DNA from: Caballeronia pedi
GTDB taxonomy: Bacteria > Pseudomonadota > Gammaproteobacteria > Burkholderiales > Burkholderiaceae
Length of the DNA: 64,000 nt
NCBI RefSeq assembly: GCF_001544915.2
Contig: NZ_FCOE02000008.1
Location: 236,323 to 300,322, forward strand
Direction: 5' to 3'
The position numbers were made by a program, and so were the translations under genes. Shown piece by piece: positions 28,409 to 37,770 of this stretch. How positions within the stretch are numbered: the first letter of the stretch is position 1; every line of letters starts with the position of its first letter. The notes under the pieces were generated by a model, which worked only from the letters and a program-made list of their open reading frames with translations, was not told the origin of the DNA and did no database searches.

Positions 28409-28724
28409 ATCGGCACGGTGAGCGCTGTCGGCCAAACCCGAAAAATCCGGCGCTAAAAATGCGCTTTGTTATTTGAATCGACGGTAATCACGCAGCGATC
28501 CAAAATCCGCCGATTCAAATAGTCGATTGCGCACGGAACTTTTCCGAACTGCCCCAGTCTCCCAAAATTCGTTTCGAAACTGCCCGAAAACCTTTACAGA
28601 CGGGCAGATGACCCGAGTGTGTGTTTTTCGAGACAGTCTATATTTTTCATTTCTTAAGTTTCGAAACGTTGCGTTATTCTCTGCGCCGGCAACAACGATT
28701 TTAATCATTCGCGTGGAGAATTCG
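28409..28724 (+). promoter_or_regulatory. Porin upstream region with duplicated 10-bp palindrome
   Basis: This 316-bp gap precedes the porin. GTTTCGAAAC, a perfect palindrome, occurs at 28571-28580 and again at 28658-28667, 87 bp apart. A possible -10 TATATT is at 28639-28644, just upstream of the second copy, but no good -35 is apparent. The region is AT-richer than its surroundings, as expected for a strong promoter. The two copies look like a pair of regulator sites. Confidence 0.45.
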
Positions 28725-29891
28725 ATGAAGAAATTCGCACTGACGTCCCTCTCGCTGGCGCTGCTCGGCGCAGCAGGCGCGGCACAAGCTCAAACGAGCG
28801 TGACCCTGTATGGCGTGATCGACGCTGGTATCGGCTATGTGAGCCATGCCAACGCGAACGGCGACAAGCTGGTCGGCATGATCAACGGCAACCTGTCCGG
28901 CGACCGCTGGGGCCTGAAGGGTCAGGAAGACCTGGGCGGCGGTCTGAAGGCGATTTTCCAATTGGAAAACGGCTTTGACGTCGGCACCGGCCGTCTCGGC
29001 CAAGGCGGCCGCGAATTCGGTCGTCAAGCATTCGTCGGTCTGTCCGGCAACCAGTGGGGCACGGTCACGCTGGGTCGCCAGTACGATCCGCTGGTCGACA
29101 TGGTTCAAGGCATCACGGGTGACAACTACTGGGGCGCTGCCTTCGCAACGCCGGGCGACGTCGACAACTACGACAACTCGCTGCGCGTGAGCAACGCCGT
29201 CAAGTACGTGTCGCCGAACTTCGCCGGCTTCCAGGTCGAAGGTCTGTACGGCTTCAGCAACCTGGCGGGCACGACGGGCCAAGGCCAGACGTGGTCGGCA
29301 GCTGCGACGTACAACAACGGCCCGTTGGCTGTTGCAGGCGGCTACTTCTACGCGAACAACCCGAGCGCAGGCCGTGTGCCGGCAACGACGGCCAGCGGCT
29401 GGGGCAGCCCGTCGTCGGACTCGCTGTTCAACAGCCCGGTGAACTCGGCGTACGCGACGGCTCAGGCTATCGGTATCGCTCGCGGCGCGGTTCAGTACTC
29501 GATCGGCGCATTCACGGTCGGCGGTTCGTACAGCAACGCGCAGTACAAGGCTGACGGCGCATCGCGCTTCGGTTCGCAGCACTTCAACATCGGCAACGGC
29601 TTCGTGAACTTCCAGGTCACGCCGGCTCTGTTGACGGGTCTGGGCTACACGTACACGAAGGCGGGTGGCGACACCTCGGCGACGTACCACCAGGTCAGCC
29701 TGGGCGCCGACTACTCGCTGTCGAAGCGCACCGACTTCTACGCTGTTGCGGCTTACCAGCACGCAAGCGGCGACCAGCGTAACGGCGATGGCACGACCAG
29801 CTCGGCGCAAGCGTCGATCGGCTCGTATGGCTACGAAAGCGGCCGCAGCCACCAGGAACTGGTCATCGTGGGCGTGCGTCACAAGTTCTAA
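28725..29891 (+). CDS. Gram-negative general porin (Burkholderia OpcP/OmpC type)
   Basis: 388 residues. The signal peptide MKKFALTSLSLALLGAAG ends after AQA, and the mature protein opens QTSVTLYGVIDAG, the standard start of Burkholderiaceae 16-strand trimeric porins. It ends VIVGVRHKF with the terminal phenylalanine needed for outer-membrane insertion. Codon use is noticeably biased, as in highly expressed genes. The start has GGAG 8 bases upstream. A strong terminator follows. Confidence 0.96.
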   Translation: MKKFALTSLSLALLGAAGAAQAQTSVTLYGVIDAGIGYVSHANANGDKLVGMINGNLSGDRWGLKGQEDLGGGLKAIFQLENGFDVGTGRLGQGGREFGRQAFVGLSGNQWGTVTLGRQYDPLVDMVQGITGDNYWGAAFATPGDVDNYDNSLRVSNAVKYVSPNFAGFQVEGLYGFSNLAGTTGQGQTWSAAATYNNGPLAVAGGYFYANNPSAGRVPATTASGWGSPSSDSLFNSPVNSAYATAQAIGIARGAVQYSIGAFTVGGSYSNAQYKADGASRFGSQHFNIGNGFVNFQVTPALLTGLGYTYTKAGGDTSATYHQVSLGADYSLSKRTDFYAVAAYQHASGDQRNGDGTTSSAQASIGSYGYESGRSHQELVIVGVRHKF

Positions 29892-29950
29892 GAACAACCG
29901 ACTGGCGTGGCACGCGAGTGCCGCGTCGGCAGGACCGCAGTACCCTCGAA

Positions 29951-29982
29951 CAGCCATCGGTTATGCCGGTGGCTGTTTTTTT
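29951..29982 (+). terminator. Rho-independent terminator of the porin gene
   Basis: CAGCCATCGG and CCGGTGGCTG form a 10-bp stem (one G-U pair) with a 5-base loop, followed by seven Ts. It lies 60 bp after the porin stop. Confidence 0.9.
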
Positions 29983-30072
29983 ATGTGCGCGCGTCACGCG
30001 GCAAAGCGCAACAAAATGTCAAAATCAACCGCGCGCGCGCCACGCGTCCGGCTGAGGGCAGCAGAATCGCCC

Positions 30073-30086
30073 GGATATCGATATCC
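30073..30086. promoter_or_regulatory. 14-bp palindrome next to the GDPD-like gene ribosome site
   Basis: GGATATCGATATCC is a perfect palindrome ending directly at the AGGAG ribosome site (30087-30091) of the following gene. It could be an operator or a translation-blocking hairpin. No matching copy was noticed elsewhere in the window. Confidence 0.3.
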
Positions 30087-30100
30087 AGGAGATTCGCACG

Positions 30101-31054
30101 ATGCCGCCACGTTCGACCCTTCATCGCTTCCTCGTCCTCGCCGCGTGTGTCGCGAGCGCCGCGTGCGCAACGGTCGATGCACCCGCCCTTCCGATGATCA
30201 TCGCGCATCGCGGCGGCGCGGCCGACTATCCCGAGAACACACTGATCGCCATCGAGGGCGCGCTGCACAATCGCGCCGATGCGATCTGGCTCACCGTGCA
30301 ACTCACGCGCGATGGCGTGCCGGTGCTATATCGTCCAGTGGATCTTTCGGTGAACACCGATGGCCGCGGCGCGGTAGCGGACTTCGACCTGGCGGCGCTC
30401 GAGCGGCTGAATGCGGGATGGAACTTCGCGCCACACGACGCGAGCGGCACGACGCGTCAGCCGTATCGCGACCATCCGGTGCGGATTCCGACGCTCGCCG
30501 CGGCGTTGCGCGCGATTCCGCCCACCGTCCCCGTGATGCTCGACATGAAAGCGCTGCCCGCCGCGCCGCAGGCGGCAGCCGTCGCGCACGTGCTGAACGA
30601 GGAAAACGCGTGGCCGCGCGTGCTGATCTATTCGACCGATGCCGCGTATCAGAACGCCTTCGCAGCGTATCCGCAGGCGCGCCTCTTCGAATCTCGCGAT
30701 GCTGCGCGCGCAAGGCTCGCCGCCGTCGCGCTCGCGAGGACGTGCGAGGCTGCGCCGCCGCCCGCAACCTGGACCGCTTTCGAATATGCGAGAAAGATGG
30801 AGCTGGTCGAGACGTTCACGCTCGGCGAAACGCGCTCGGCGGTCACGGCGAAACTGTGGACGCCTGACGCGATCGAGTGCTTCCGCGCAAACGGGCAGAC
30901 GCCGATCGTCGCGATCGGCATCGACAACGCCGACGATTACCGCGCCGCCGCGTGCCTTGGCGTAACCGCCGTGCTCACCGATTCACCGCGAAACATGCGC
31001 GCGATCAGGGCGAACACGGCGCTGCCGCTGCAATGCCCGCCCGCCGCGCGCTGA
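30101..31054 (+). CDS. GDPD-fold lipoprotein, probably not catalytic
   Basis: 317 residues. The N-terminus is a lipoprotein signal with cysteines at 16 and 22. The fold start IIAHRGGAADYPENT matches glycerophosphodiester phosphodiesterases. The next motif, normally E-x-D then a later HD, reads WLTVQLTRDG and VLYRPVDLS: both acidic metal ligands and the second histidine are replaced. A later VMLDMKA keeps only part of the third motif. I read it as a GDPD-derived protein that has lost hydrolase activity, exported to the envelope. Standing alone on this strand after the porin terminator. Confidence 0.72.
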   Translation: MPPRSTLHRFLVLAACVASAACATVDAPALPMIIAHRGGAADYPENTLIAIEGALHNRADAIWLTVQLTRDGVPVLYRPVDLSVNTDGRGAVADFDLAALERLNAGWNFAPHDASGTTRQPYRDHPVRIPTLAAALRAIPPTVPVMLDMKALPAAPQAAAVAHVLNEENAWPRVLIYSTDAAYQNAFAAYPQARLFESRDAARARLAAVALARTCEAAPPPATWTAFEYARKMELVETFTLGETRSAVTAKLWTPDAIECFRANGQTPIVAIGIDNADDYRAAACLGVTAVLTDSPRNMRAIRANTALPLQCPPAAR

Positions 31055-31058
31055 CGGC

Positions 31059-31931
31059 TCACCGCTGCGGCGCGTTGCCTGTGGGGTTGGTGTCCTCGGC
31101 GAGCGTCTGCGCGGGCGCATCCGCGCCGCCGCACGGCAAATCACCGATGACGAGCCGCGGCACCGTGCTGCGCGTCTCGCGCGGGCGCAGCGGAACATCG
31201 TCGAGTTCGGTCCACGACGGATTCGGAATCTCGCCGAAAAGCTGCCGCAGACGCTCGCCCCAGGTCTTGTTGATCATCTGGTAGTACGCGCTGTTGTTGT
31301 CGAGCGTGGCGAAACGCGTCACGCGCAGCGAGTCCTTTTCGTAGACCAGCAGGTCGAGCGGCAAACCGACCGAGAGATTGGAGCGCAGCGTCGAATCCAT
31401 CGAAATGAGCGCGCATTTGGCGGCTTCGTCGAGCGGCGATGCGGGCGTGATCACGCGGTCGATGATCGGCTTGCCGTACTTCGACTCGCCGATCTGAAAA
31501 TACGGCGACACGCGCGTCGATTCGATGAAATTGCCCGCCGCGTAGATCATGAACAGGCGCGGCGGCTGGCCGCAGATCTGCCCGCCGAGAATGAAGCTGC
31601 AATTGAAGTCGACGCTGAATTCCGCGAGCGACAGCGCATCGCGCCGATGCACCTCGCGCACCGCATCGCCGACGATGCGCGCGGCTTCCGCCATCGTCGG
31701 CACGCTGTAGAGCGTGGGCGCGCCGGGGTCGGACGGCTCCCCGAGCAGATGGGTCACCGCCTGCGTCAGGGCGAGGTTGCCCGCCGCGAGCAGAACGATC
31801 ACGCGCTCTCCCGGCTGTTCGAAAACAACCATCTTGCGCGCGGCGCTCACGTGGTCCACGCCGGCGTTGGTGCGCGTGTCGGACAGGAACACGAGCCCCT
31901 CGTCCACGCACATGCCCACGCAATAAGTCAT
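31059..31931 (-). CDS. Anbu proteasome-like peptidase (ancestral beta subunit)
   Basis: 290 residues of the Ntn-hydrolase fold. After Met removal, Thr2 would be the N-terminal nucleophile (MTYCVGMCVDEGLVFLSDTRTNAG), with Asp and Lys partners in SDTRTNAG and ARKM. This is the Anbu/BPH family related to HslV, which forms open-ring assemblies. It lies downstream of transglutaminase-like, alpha-E and ATP-grasp genes on the same strand, the usual Anbu neighbourhood. The natural substrate is unknown. Confidence 0.88.
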   Translation of the reverse strand: MTYCVGMCVDEGLVFLSDTRTNAGVDHVSAARKMVVFEQPGERVIVLLAAGNLALTQAVTHLLGEPSDPGAPTLYSVPTMAEAARIVGDAVREVHRRDALSLAEFSVDFNCSFILGGQICGQPPRLFMIYAAGNFIESTRVSPYFQIGESKYGKPIIDRVITPASPLDEAAKCALISMDSTLRSNLSVGLPLDLLVYEKDSLRVTRFATLDNNSAYYQMINKTWGERLRQLFGEIPNPSWTELDDVPLRPRETRSTVPRLVIGDLPCGGADAPAQTLAEDTNPTGNAPQR

Positions 31932-31998
31932 GTCAATCCGTCCTGAAACAAGCAAACCGCTATTGTACTGAGCGCGACAGCGGGTCGCATCCACCCGC

Positions 31999-32796
31999 TC
32001 ATGGATCGGGGTGCGCTTCGATATCGATGTGCACCGCGAGCGTCTCCTCCTTGCCGCCCACGCGCGCGCCGCGCACTGGCGCAGCGGCTTCGTGATCGCG
32101 CGCCACGGCGAGCCGGCAGTGGCGCTCGCCCGCGAACGCGGCCTGGGTCGCATCCACCGATACCCAGCCGTGCTCCACCCAGACATCCACCCATGCGTGC
32201 ATCGCCGGGGCGGCGCTCGGGCCTGCATCGACATAACCGCTCACGCAGCGCGCGGGCACGCCGCGCACACGGCAGCACGCGAGCATCAGATGCGCGAGGT
32301 CGCGCGCGTCGCCGAAGCCGCTTGCGAGCGCCTGCGCGGCCGTGCCCGCGGCATACGCCGGTTCATGGCGATACTTCACGCTGTCCGCGATACGCTGCGC
32401 CAACGCCACGAGCGACGCGGACGTATCGAGCGACGGCACGCGATGCGCAAGCTCGCGCACCGCCGCATCCGGCGAAGTCAGCGGCGTCGCGCAGGTGAAA
32501 TGTTCAAGCGGAATCGGACCGGCTTCATCGTAGAGGCGGCCATCGGCAAGCGCCTCGGTTTCGACTTCGCCCGCCACGCTCACATGCATTTCGCTGTGCG
32601 GCTTCGTCAGCACGAGCGTGTGCAGCACATTGCCGTAGGCATCGCGCGCGGTATCGAGCTTGCCCGGCGCTTCGACGTGCCAGTGCCGCACGAGCTGCGC
32701 CGCGCCGCTCGCGGGCGTCACGCGAAACTGCTGGATCGAATAGGTGACCGGCGCGGCGTAGCGGTAGCGGATGTCGTGGCGAATGGTCAGCAGCAT
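31999..32796 (-). CDS. Transglutaminase-like cysteine peptidase of the Anbu cluster
   Basis: 265 residues. An N-terminal domain (RHDIRYRYAAPVTYSIQQFR) is followed by the transglutaminase core with catalytic Cys in MLACCRVRGVPARCVSGY, His in MHAWVDVW and Asp in SVDAT. This subfamily cleaves or forms peptide/isopeptide bonds. It lies 3 bp after the alpha-E gene and 67 bp before Anbu. It probably acts on the same peptide as the neighbouring ATP-grasp enzyme. Confidence 0.88.
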   Translation of the reverse strand: MLLTIRHDIRYRYAAPVTYSIQQFRVTPASGAAQLVRHWHVEAPGKLDTARDAYGNVLHTLVLTKPHSEMHVSVAGEVETEALADGRLYDEAGPIPLEHFTCATPLTSPDAAVRELAHRVPSLDTSASLVALAQRIADSVKYRHEPAYAAGTAAQALASGFGDARDLAHLMLACCRVRGVPARCVSGYVDAGPSAAPAMHAWVDVWVEHGWVSVDATQAAFAGERHCRLAVARDHEAAAPVRGARVGGKEETLAVHIDIEAHPDP

Positions 32797-32799
32797 GAT

Positions 32800-33753
32800 T
32801 CACGCAATCGGAAGCATGAGGAAAGTGTGCATCACGCGCAGGCCGAGTTCATCGACACGCTTCAGAAACTGCGTGAGCCACGCGTGCACTCCCGTCTCCA
32901 GAATCTGACGGATGTCGGCATAGAGGACGTCCGCGCGCAGCTTGCCCGCGAAGCGCTCGCAGTCCTTCGACGCATCCGTGCGCAGCTTCGCGAGCGTCTC
33001 GCAGACGCCGTCGAGCGACGCCAGCAGCGAACGCGGCATCTGCTCGTTGAGGATCAGCAGTTCGACGACACGCGCGGGCGTCACGACATCGCGATACACC
33101 TTGCGATAGATCTCCAGCGCCGATACGGAACTGAGTATCGACGTCCAGTAGTAGAAATCTTCGAGTTGGCGCGCCGCCTCGCGCGAGTTCGGCGTGGCGT
33201 CGGCGAAGCGCACGTCGAGAATGCGCGCGGTGTTGTCCGCGCGTTCGAGATACGCGCCGAGCTGCATGAAGAAGAATGCATCGTCGCGCAGCGCGGTGCC
33301 GTGCATCACGCCGCGGCACAGGTTCGAGCGGTACTTGACCCATTCGAACAGCGCATCCGGACCCGTGACGAGTTCCAGCTTCGCAAGCCGCTGATTGAAT
33401 TCGAGCCACGTGAAGTTGATGGTTTCCCAGCCTTCGGTCGTGAGCGTGCCGCGCACCGCGCGCGCATTCTCGCGGGTCGCCTGCAGGCACGAGAGAATGC
33501 TCGACGGATTGCGCGCGTCGGCGGCCATGAAATGCAGCATGTCTTCGCGCTCGTACGATCCGGGATAGCGCTCGTCGAACATCTCCTCCAGTTCGGATAT
33601 CTTCAGCACCGAACGCTGCGCGCGCGCCGCCTGTTCCGGCGTCTGCGGCAGCAGCGCGCCTTCCAGGTTGATGTCGAGCATGCGCGCGGTGTTCTCCGCG
33701 CGCTCCATGTAGCGCGCCATCCAGAACAGGTGATCGGCGGTGCGGCTCAGCAT
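32800..33753 (-). CDS. Alpha-E domain protein (DUF403)
   Basis: 317 residues, nearly all helical, starting MLSRTADHLFWMARYMERAENTARMLD, the signature of the alpha-E family; a second, similar stretch (FMQLGAYLERADNTARILDVRF) marks an internal repeat. Family members are always found beside circularly permuted ATP-grasp enzymes and transglutaminases. The start at 33753 is assigned from this family N-terminus; its ribosome site is weak. Confidence 0.88.
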   Translation of the reverse strand: MLSRTADHLFWMARYMERAENTARMLDINLEGALLPQTPEQAARAQRSVLKISELEEMFDERYPGSYEREDMLHFMAADARNPSSILSCLQATRENARAVRGTLTTEGWETINFTWLEFNQRLAKLELVTGPDALFEWVKYRSNLCRGVMHGTALRDDAFFFMQLGAYLERADNTARILDVRFADATPNSREAARQLEDFYYWTSILSSVSALEIYRKVYRDVVTPARVVELLILNEQMPRSLLASLDGVCETLAKLRTDASKDCERFAGKLRADVLYADIRQILETGVHAWLTQFLKRVDELGLRVMHTFLMLPIA

Positions 33754-33775
33754 GACATCATCGGCAGAGAGTGAG

Positions 33776-35185
33776 TCATTCGACCATCCACGTATCTTTG
33801 GTCCCGCCGCCCTGCGACGAGTTGACGACGAGCGAGCCTTCACGCAACGCCACGCGCGTGAGGCCGCCCGCGCACATCGACACTTCGCGGCCCGAAAGCA
33901 CGAACGGCCGCAAATCGATATGACGCGGCGCGATGCCCGCCTCGACGAAGGTCGGGCAGGCGGACAGCGCGAGCGTCGGCTGCGCAATGTAGCCTTCGGG
34001 CCGCGCGATGAGCCGCGCGCGAAACGCTTCGATCTCGTCACGCGTCGATGCCGGCCCGACGAGCATGCCGTAACCGCCCGCGCCATGCACTTCCTTCACG
34101 ACGAGTTCCGACAGATGCGCGAGCGTGTACGCGAGATCATCGGGCTTGCGGCATTGATGCGTCGGCACGTTGTTGAGAATCGGCTTCTCGCCGAGATAGA
34201 ACTCGATCATGTCGGGCACGAACGGGTAGATCGATTTGTCGTCGGCGATGCCGGTGCCCATCGCGTTCGCGAGCGTCACGCGCCCCGCGCGATACGACGT
34301 CAGCAGGCCCGGAATGCCGAGCGCCGAATCCGCGCGAAACGCGAGCGGATCGAGAAAATCATCGTCGACGCGGCGATAGATCACGTCGACGCGGCGCGGC
34401 CCGTGCGTCGTACGCATGAAGACGTAATTGTCGTCGACGAACAGATCCTTGCCTTCGACGAGTTCCACGCCCATCTGCTGCGCGAGAAACGTGTGCTCGA
34501 AGTAAGCGGAGTTGTACATGCCGGGCGTCAGCACGACGACGGCAGGATCGTCGACGCCTTCGGGCGCGATCGAGCGCAAGGTCTCCAGCAGCAGGTCGGG
34601 ATAATGCGCGACCGGCGCGACGCGGTTCTGCACGAAGAGTTCGGGAAAGAGCCGCATCATCATCTTGCGGTTTTCCAGCATGTACGACACGCCCGAGGGC
34701 ACGCGCAGATTGTCTTCGAGCACGTAGAACTCGCCCGCTTCGCCCGCGCGCACCACGTCGACGCCGGCGATATGCGCGTACACGTCGAGCGGCACGTCCA
34801 CGCCCTGCATCTCCGGCCGATACTGCGCGTTCGTATAGACCTGCTCGGCGGGAATGCGGCCGGCGAGCACGATGTCGCCGTCGTGATAGATGTCGTGAAG
34901 AAACAGATTGAGCGCCTGCACGCGCTGCCGCAAGCCGGTTTCGAGCACGCGCCATTGGTCGCCGGGAATGATGCGCGGAATCATGTCGAACGGAATGAGC
35001 CGCTCGGTGCCGGACAGGTCGCCGTTCACCGCGAAGGTGATGCCCACGCGCCGGAACAGCACGTCCGCCTCGGCCCGCTTGCGCGCGATCGTCTCGGGGC
35101 TCTGCATCGAGAGCCAGCGGGAGAACCGCGCGTAGTGGCTGCGCACGGTGTCGTCCTGACGCATTTCATCGTAGATCTGCATCAT
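33776..35185 (-). CDS. Circularly permuted ATP-grasp enzyme (DUF404/DUF407)
   Basis: 469 residues. The order GTERLIPFDMIPRIIP, VLTPGMYNSAYFEHTFLAQQMG, VDVIYRRVDDDFLDP, GAGGYGMLVGPAS and the end SSQGGGTKDTW is that of the circularly permuted type 2 ATP-grasp family, which is predicted to make peptide-like bonds. It is the first gene of the Anbu operon; AGGAC precedes the tandem ATGs at 35185. With alpha-E, transglutaminase and Anbu it likely builds and trims a small peptide tag or metabolite. Confidence 0.88.
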   Translation of the reverse strand: MMQIYDEMRQDDTVRSHYARFSRWLSMQSPETIARKRAEADVLFRRVGITFAVNGDLSGTERLIPFDMIPRIIPGDQWRVLETGLRQRVQALNLFLHDIYHDGDIVLAGRIPAEQVYTNAQYRPEMQGVDVPLDVYAHIAGVDVVRAGEAGEFYVLEDNLRVPSGVSYMLENRKMMMRLFPELFVQNRVAPVAHYPDLLLETLRSIAPEGVDDPAVVVLTPGMYNSAYFEHTFLAQQMGVELVEGKDLFVDDNYVFMRTTHGPRRVDVIYRRVDDDFLDPLAFRADSALGIPGLLTSYRAGRVTLANAMGTGIADDKSIYPFVPDMIEFYLGEKPILNNVPTHQCRKPDDLAYTLAHLSELVVKEVHGAGGYGMLVGPASTRDEIEAFRARLIARPEGYIAQPTLALSACPTFVEAGIAPRHIDLRPFVLSGREVSMCAGGLTRVALREGSLVVNSSQGGGTKDTWMVE

Positions 35186-35321
35186 TGCGTCCTTCGTTTT
35201 TCGGCGCGTTTCGTTGCAGTATCGGACGAAAAACGCGTGACGTGTGCCACTTTTTTAACGCGCGTTCATGGTGCACGGCGGTTTCGCGCTAGACTTTCCC
35301 TTCATCGACCTACGTTTGAAC

Positions 35322-36896
35322 ATGTCCGACGCCTTCGAAGACGAAGCCGATTCGCTCGCCGACGCCCTCCTCGCAGGACTCGCGCGCCCGATCGTGTTCG
35401 TCGATCTGGAAACCACGGGTTCGAACGCAACCGAAGACCGCATCACCGAGATCGGCGTCGTGGAAGCGAGCACGGCGGGCATCGAGCGCTGGAGCGTGCT
35501 CGTCGATCCGGGCGTGCCGGTGCCGCCGTTCATCTCGCGGCTGACCGGCATCGACGACTCCATGCTGCGCGGCCAGCCGAGCTTTGAATCGCTCGCGCCC
35601 GCGCTCGCCGAGCGGCTGCACGGCAAGCTCTTCGTCGCGCACAACGCGCGCTTCGATTACGGCTTTCTCAAGAACGCTTTCCGCCGCGCGGGCATCGCGT
35701 TTCGCGCCGATACGCTGTGCACGGTGCGGCTGTCGCGCGCGCTCTTTCCGTCGGTCGAACGGCATGGGCTCGATGCGCTCATCGCGCGGTTGAATCTCGC
35801 GCCGGAAGGACGCCATCGCGCGCTCGCCGACGCCGATCTGCTCTGGCAGTTCTGGCAGAAGATTCACGCGCTGTATCGGCAGGATCTCGTCGATGCCGCG
35901 ATCAAGACGCTCGTCAGGCGCGCGAGTCTGCCCGCCGCGCTGCCCGAAGGCGCGCTCGATGCGCTGCCGTCGACGCCCGGCGTCTATCTCTTTCACGGCG
36001 ACGACGACGTGCCGCTCTATGTCGGCAAGAGCATCAACCTGAAACAGCGCGTCGCGGCGCATTTTTCGGGCGATCACAGGCTTCAGAAGGACTTGTCGAT
36101 CTCGCAGGCCATCCGTCGCATCGAATGCCGCGAGACGGTCGGTGAACTCGGTGCGCTGCTGCTCGAAGCCAGGCTCGTGAAAGAGTTGAAGCCGACGCAC
36201 AACCGCCTGCTGAAAGGCGCGTCGGGAGCCTGCGCGTGGCAGTGGCTGCCCGGCGCGAGCGCGCCGACGCTCGTGAAGGCGAATGCGCGCGATCTGTCGC
36301 GCGAGGCGCATCTGTTCGGCGTGTTCGCGTCGCGCGCGAAGGCGCACGCGTTCATGCGCCATGTCGCCGATGAGCACACGCTCTGTCACGCGACGCTCGG
36401 GCTGGAAAAAGCGCCGCTGTCGCTCAGTCGCGGCTGCTTCGGCTATCAGGTGAAACGCTGCCTGGGATCGTGTGCGGGTGTTGAAACAGTCGCGGATCAC
36501 GCGGCGCGCGCGCTCGCGGCGCTGGAACACGCGCGCCTCGTGCGCTGGCCGCACGAAGGACCGATCGCCATCCCCGAGCGCGACGAACACACGGGCCGCG
36601 AAGCGTGGCACGTGATCGATCGATGGTGCTATGTCGGCACATGTGCGACGCGCGAGGAGATCGCTTCGCTGCTCGCCGATGCCCCCGATCTGCGCCCTTT
36701 CGATTCCGATGTGTACGGCCTGCTTGCGAAGCGTATCGCGTCGGAGCAGCTCGCATGGATCGCATGCGATGCGCGGCCCGCGTTTCATCTCGTCGTACAA
36801 GAGGCGCCACAACGCGTGGTCACCATCACGCAGCAGACGAAACGCGCCACAAAGCGTCGCGCGATCGTCGCCGATCAGTTCGCGCTGATGTTCTGA
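35322..36896 (+). CDS. DnaQ-like exonuclease fused to Cho/UvrC-type endonuclease
   Basis: 524 residues. Residues about 20-190 are a DEDDh 3'-5' exonuclease (VDLETTG, HNARFDYGFL, and the final HRALADADLLW). Residues about 215-300 are a GIY-YIG nuclease (TPGVYLFH..LYVGKSINLKQRVAAHF) with the catalytic Glu region LLLEARLVKELKPTHN. The rest resembles the UvrC/Cho C-terminal part without an HhH module. Fusions of this type are annotated as DNA polymerase III epsilon-like/excinuclease Cho. Expected role: incision and trimming in DNA repair. It runs alone and opposite to the Anbu cluster. Confidence 0.88.
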   Translation: MSDAFEDEADSLADALLAGLARPIVFVDLETTGSNATEDRITEIGVVEASTAGIERWSVLVDPGVPVPPFISRLTGIDDSMLRGQPSFESLAPALAERLHGKLFVAHNARFDYGFLKNAFRRAGIAFRADTLCTVRLSRALFPSVERHGLDALIARLNLAPEGRHRALADADLLWQFWQKIHALYRQDLVDAAIKTLVRRASLPAALPEGALDALPSTPGVYLFHGDDDVPLYVGKSINLKQRVAAHFSGDHRLQKDLSISQAIRRIECRETVGELGALLLEARLVKELKPTHNRLLKGASGACAWQWLPGASAPTLVKANARDLSREAHLFGVFASRAKAHAFMRHVADEHTLCHATLGLEKAPLSLSRGCFGYQVKRCLGSCAGVETVADHAARALAALEHARLVRWPHEGPIAIPERDEHTGREAWHVIDRWCYVGTCATREEIASLLADAPDLRPFDSDVYGLLAKRIASEQLAWIACDARPAFHLVVQEAPQRVVTITQQTKRATKRRAIVADQFALMF

Positions 36897-36903
36897 ACGC
36901 GCC

Positions 36904-37647
36904 TCAGGCGATGCCGCCGTTCGCGCGCAACACCTGTCCGTTGACCCAGCCCGCATCCGGACCGACGAGAAACGCGACGACCGCCGCGATATCGTCCGGC
37001 TGCCCGAGCCGTTCGAGCGGCGGCATTTTCGAGAACGCCGCGATCTGCTCGTCGGTCTTGCCGTCGAGGAACAGCGATGTCGCCACCGGTCCCGGCGCCA
37101 CCGCATTCACCGTGATGCCGCGCCCGCGCAACTCCTTCGCGAACACATGCGTAAACGATTCGACCGCCGCCTTGGTCGCGTTGTAGATCGCGTAGCCGGG
37201 CATGTTCAGCGCGAGCGTCGTGCTCGAAAAATTGACGATGCGCCCGCCGCCGTTCATGCGCGCCGCCGCCTCGCGCAGCGTGTTGAAGGTGCCGCGCACG
37301 TTGATGTCGAAGGTCTGATCGTAGAGCGCGTCGCTCGTGTCGGCGAGCGGCACGGTCTTCAATACGCCCGCGTTGTTGACGAGCGCATCGACCTTGCCGA
37401 GTTCCGCTTCGACCGTTTCGAACATGCGGCGCACGTCGTCCGCGTTGGCAACATCCGCTTTCACGGCGATCGCCGCGCTGCCCGATTCACGCAATTCGGC
37501 GACGAGCGCCTCCGCTTCCTGCGCGCTCGCCGCGTAGTTCACCGCAACCGCGAAACCGTCGTGCGCGAGACGCCGCGCGATCTCGGCGCCGATGCCGCGC
37601 GATGCGCCCGTGACGATGGCCACGCGTTTCGTTTTGATCTGACTCAT
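36904..37647 (-). CDS. Short-chain dehydrogenase/reductase
   Basis: 247 residues with the classical SDR motifs TGASRGIG (NADP-type Arg), NNAG, catalytic Ser in NFSST and YNATKAA. The substrate is not evident; sequences like this are often annotated as 3-oxoacyl-ACP reductase-like. It is divergent from a LysR-type regulator with a 123-bp gap, the usual arrangement for a regulated oxidoreductase. It is convergent with the nuclease gene 7 bp away. Confidence 0.88.
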   Translation of the reverse strand: MSQIKTKRVAIVTGASRGIGAEIARRLAHDGFAVAVNYAASAQEAEALVAELRESGSAAIAVKADVANADDVRRMFETVEAELGKVDALVNNAGVLKTVPLADTSDALYDQTFDINVRGTFNTLREAAARMNGGGRIVNFSSTTLALNMPGYAIYNATKAAVESFTHVFAKELRGRGITVNAVAPGPVATSLFLDGKTDEQIAAFSKMPPLERLGQPDDIAAVVAFLVGPDAGWVNGQVLRANGGIA

Positions 37648-37770
37648 GATGTGCTCCTCAAAGGTGGGCTGTTCGATGAGAAGCATGATGGATCATTCCG
37701 TTTCCGCGATCATCGTGCGTGGCTTAGTATCATCGTTCCAGTTGCTTCAACAATTCGACGCTCAATCACT

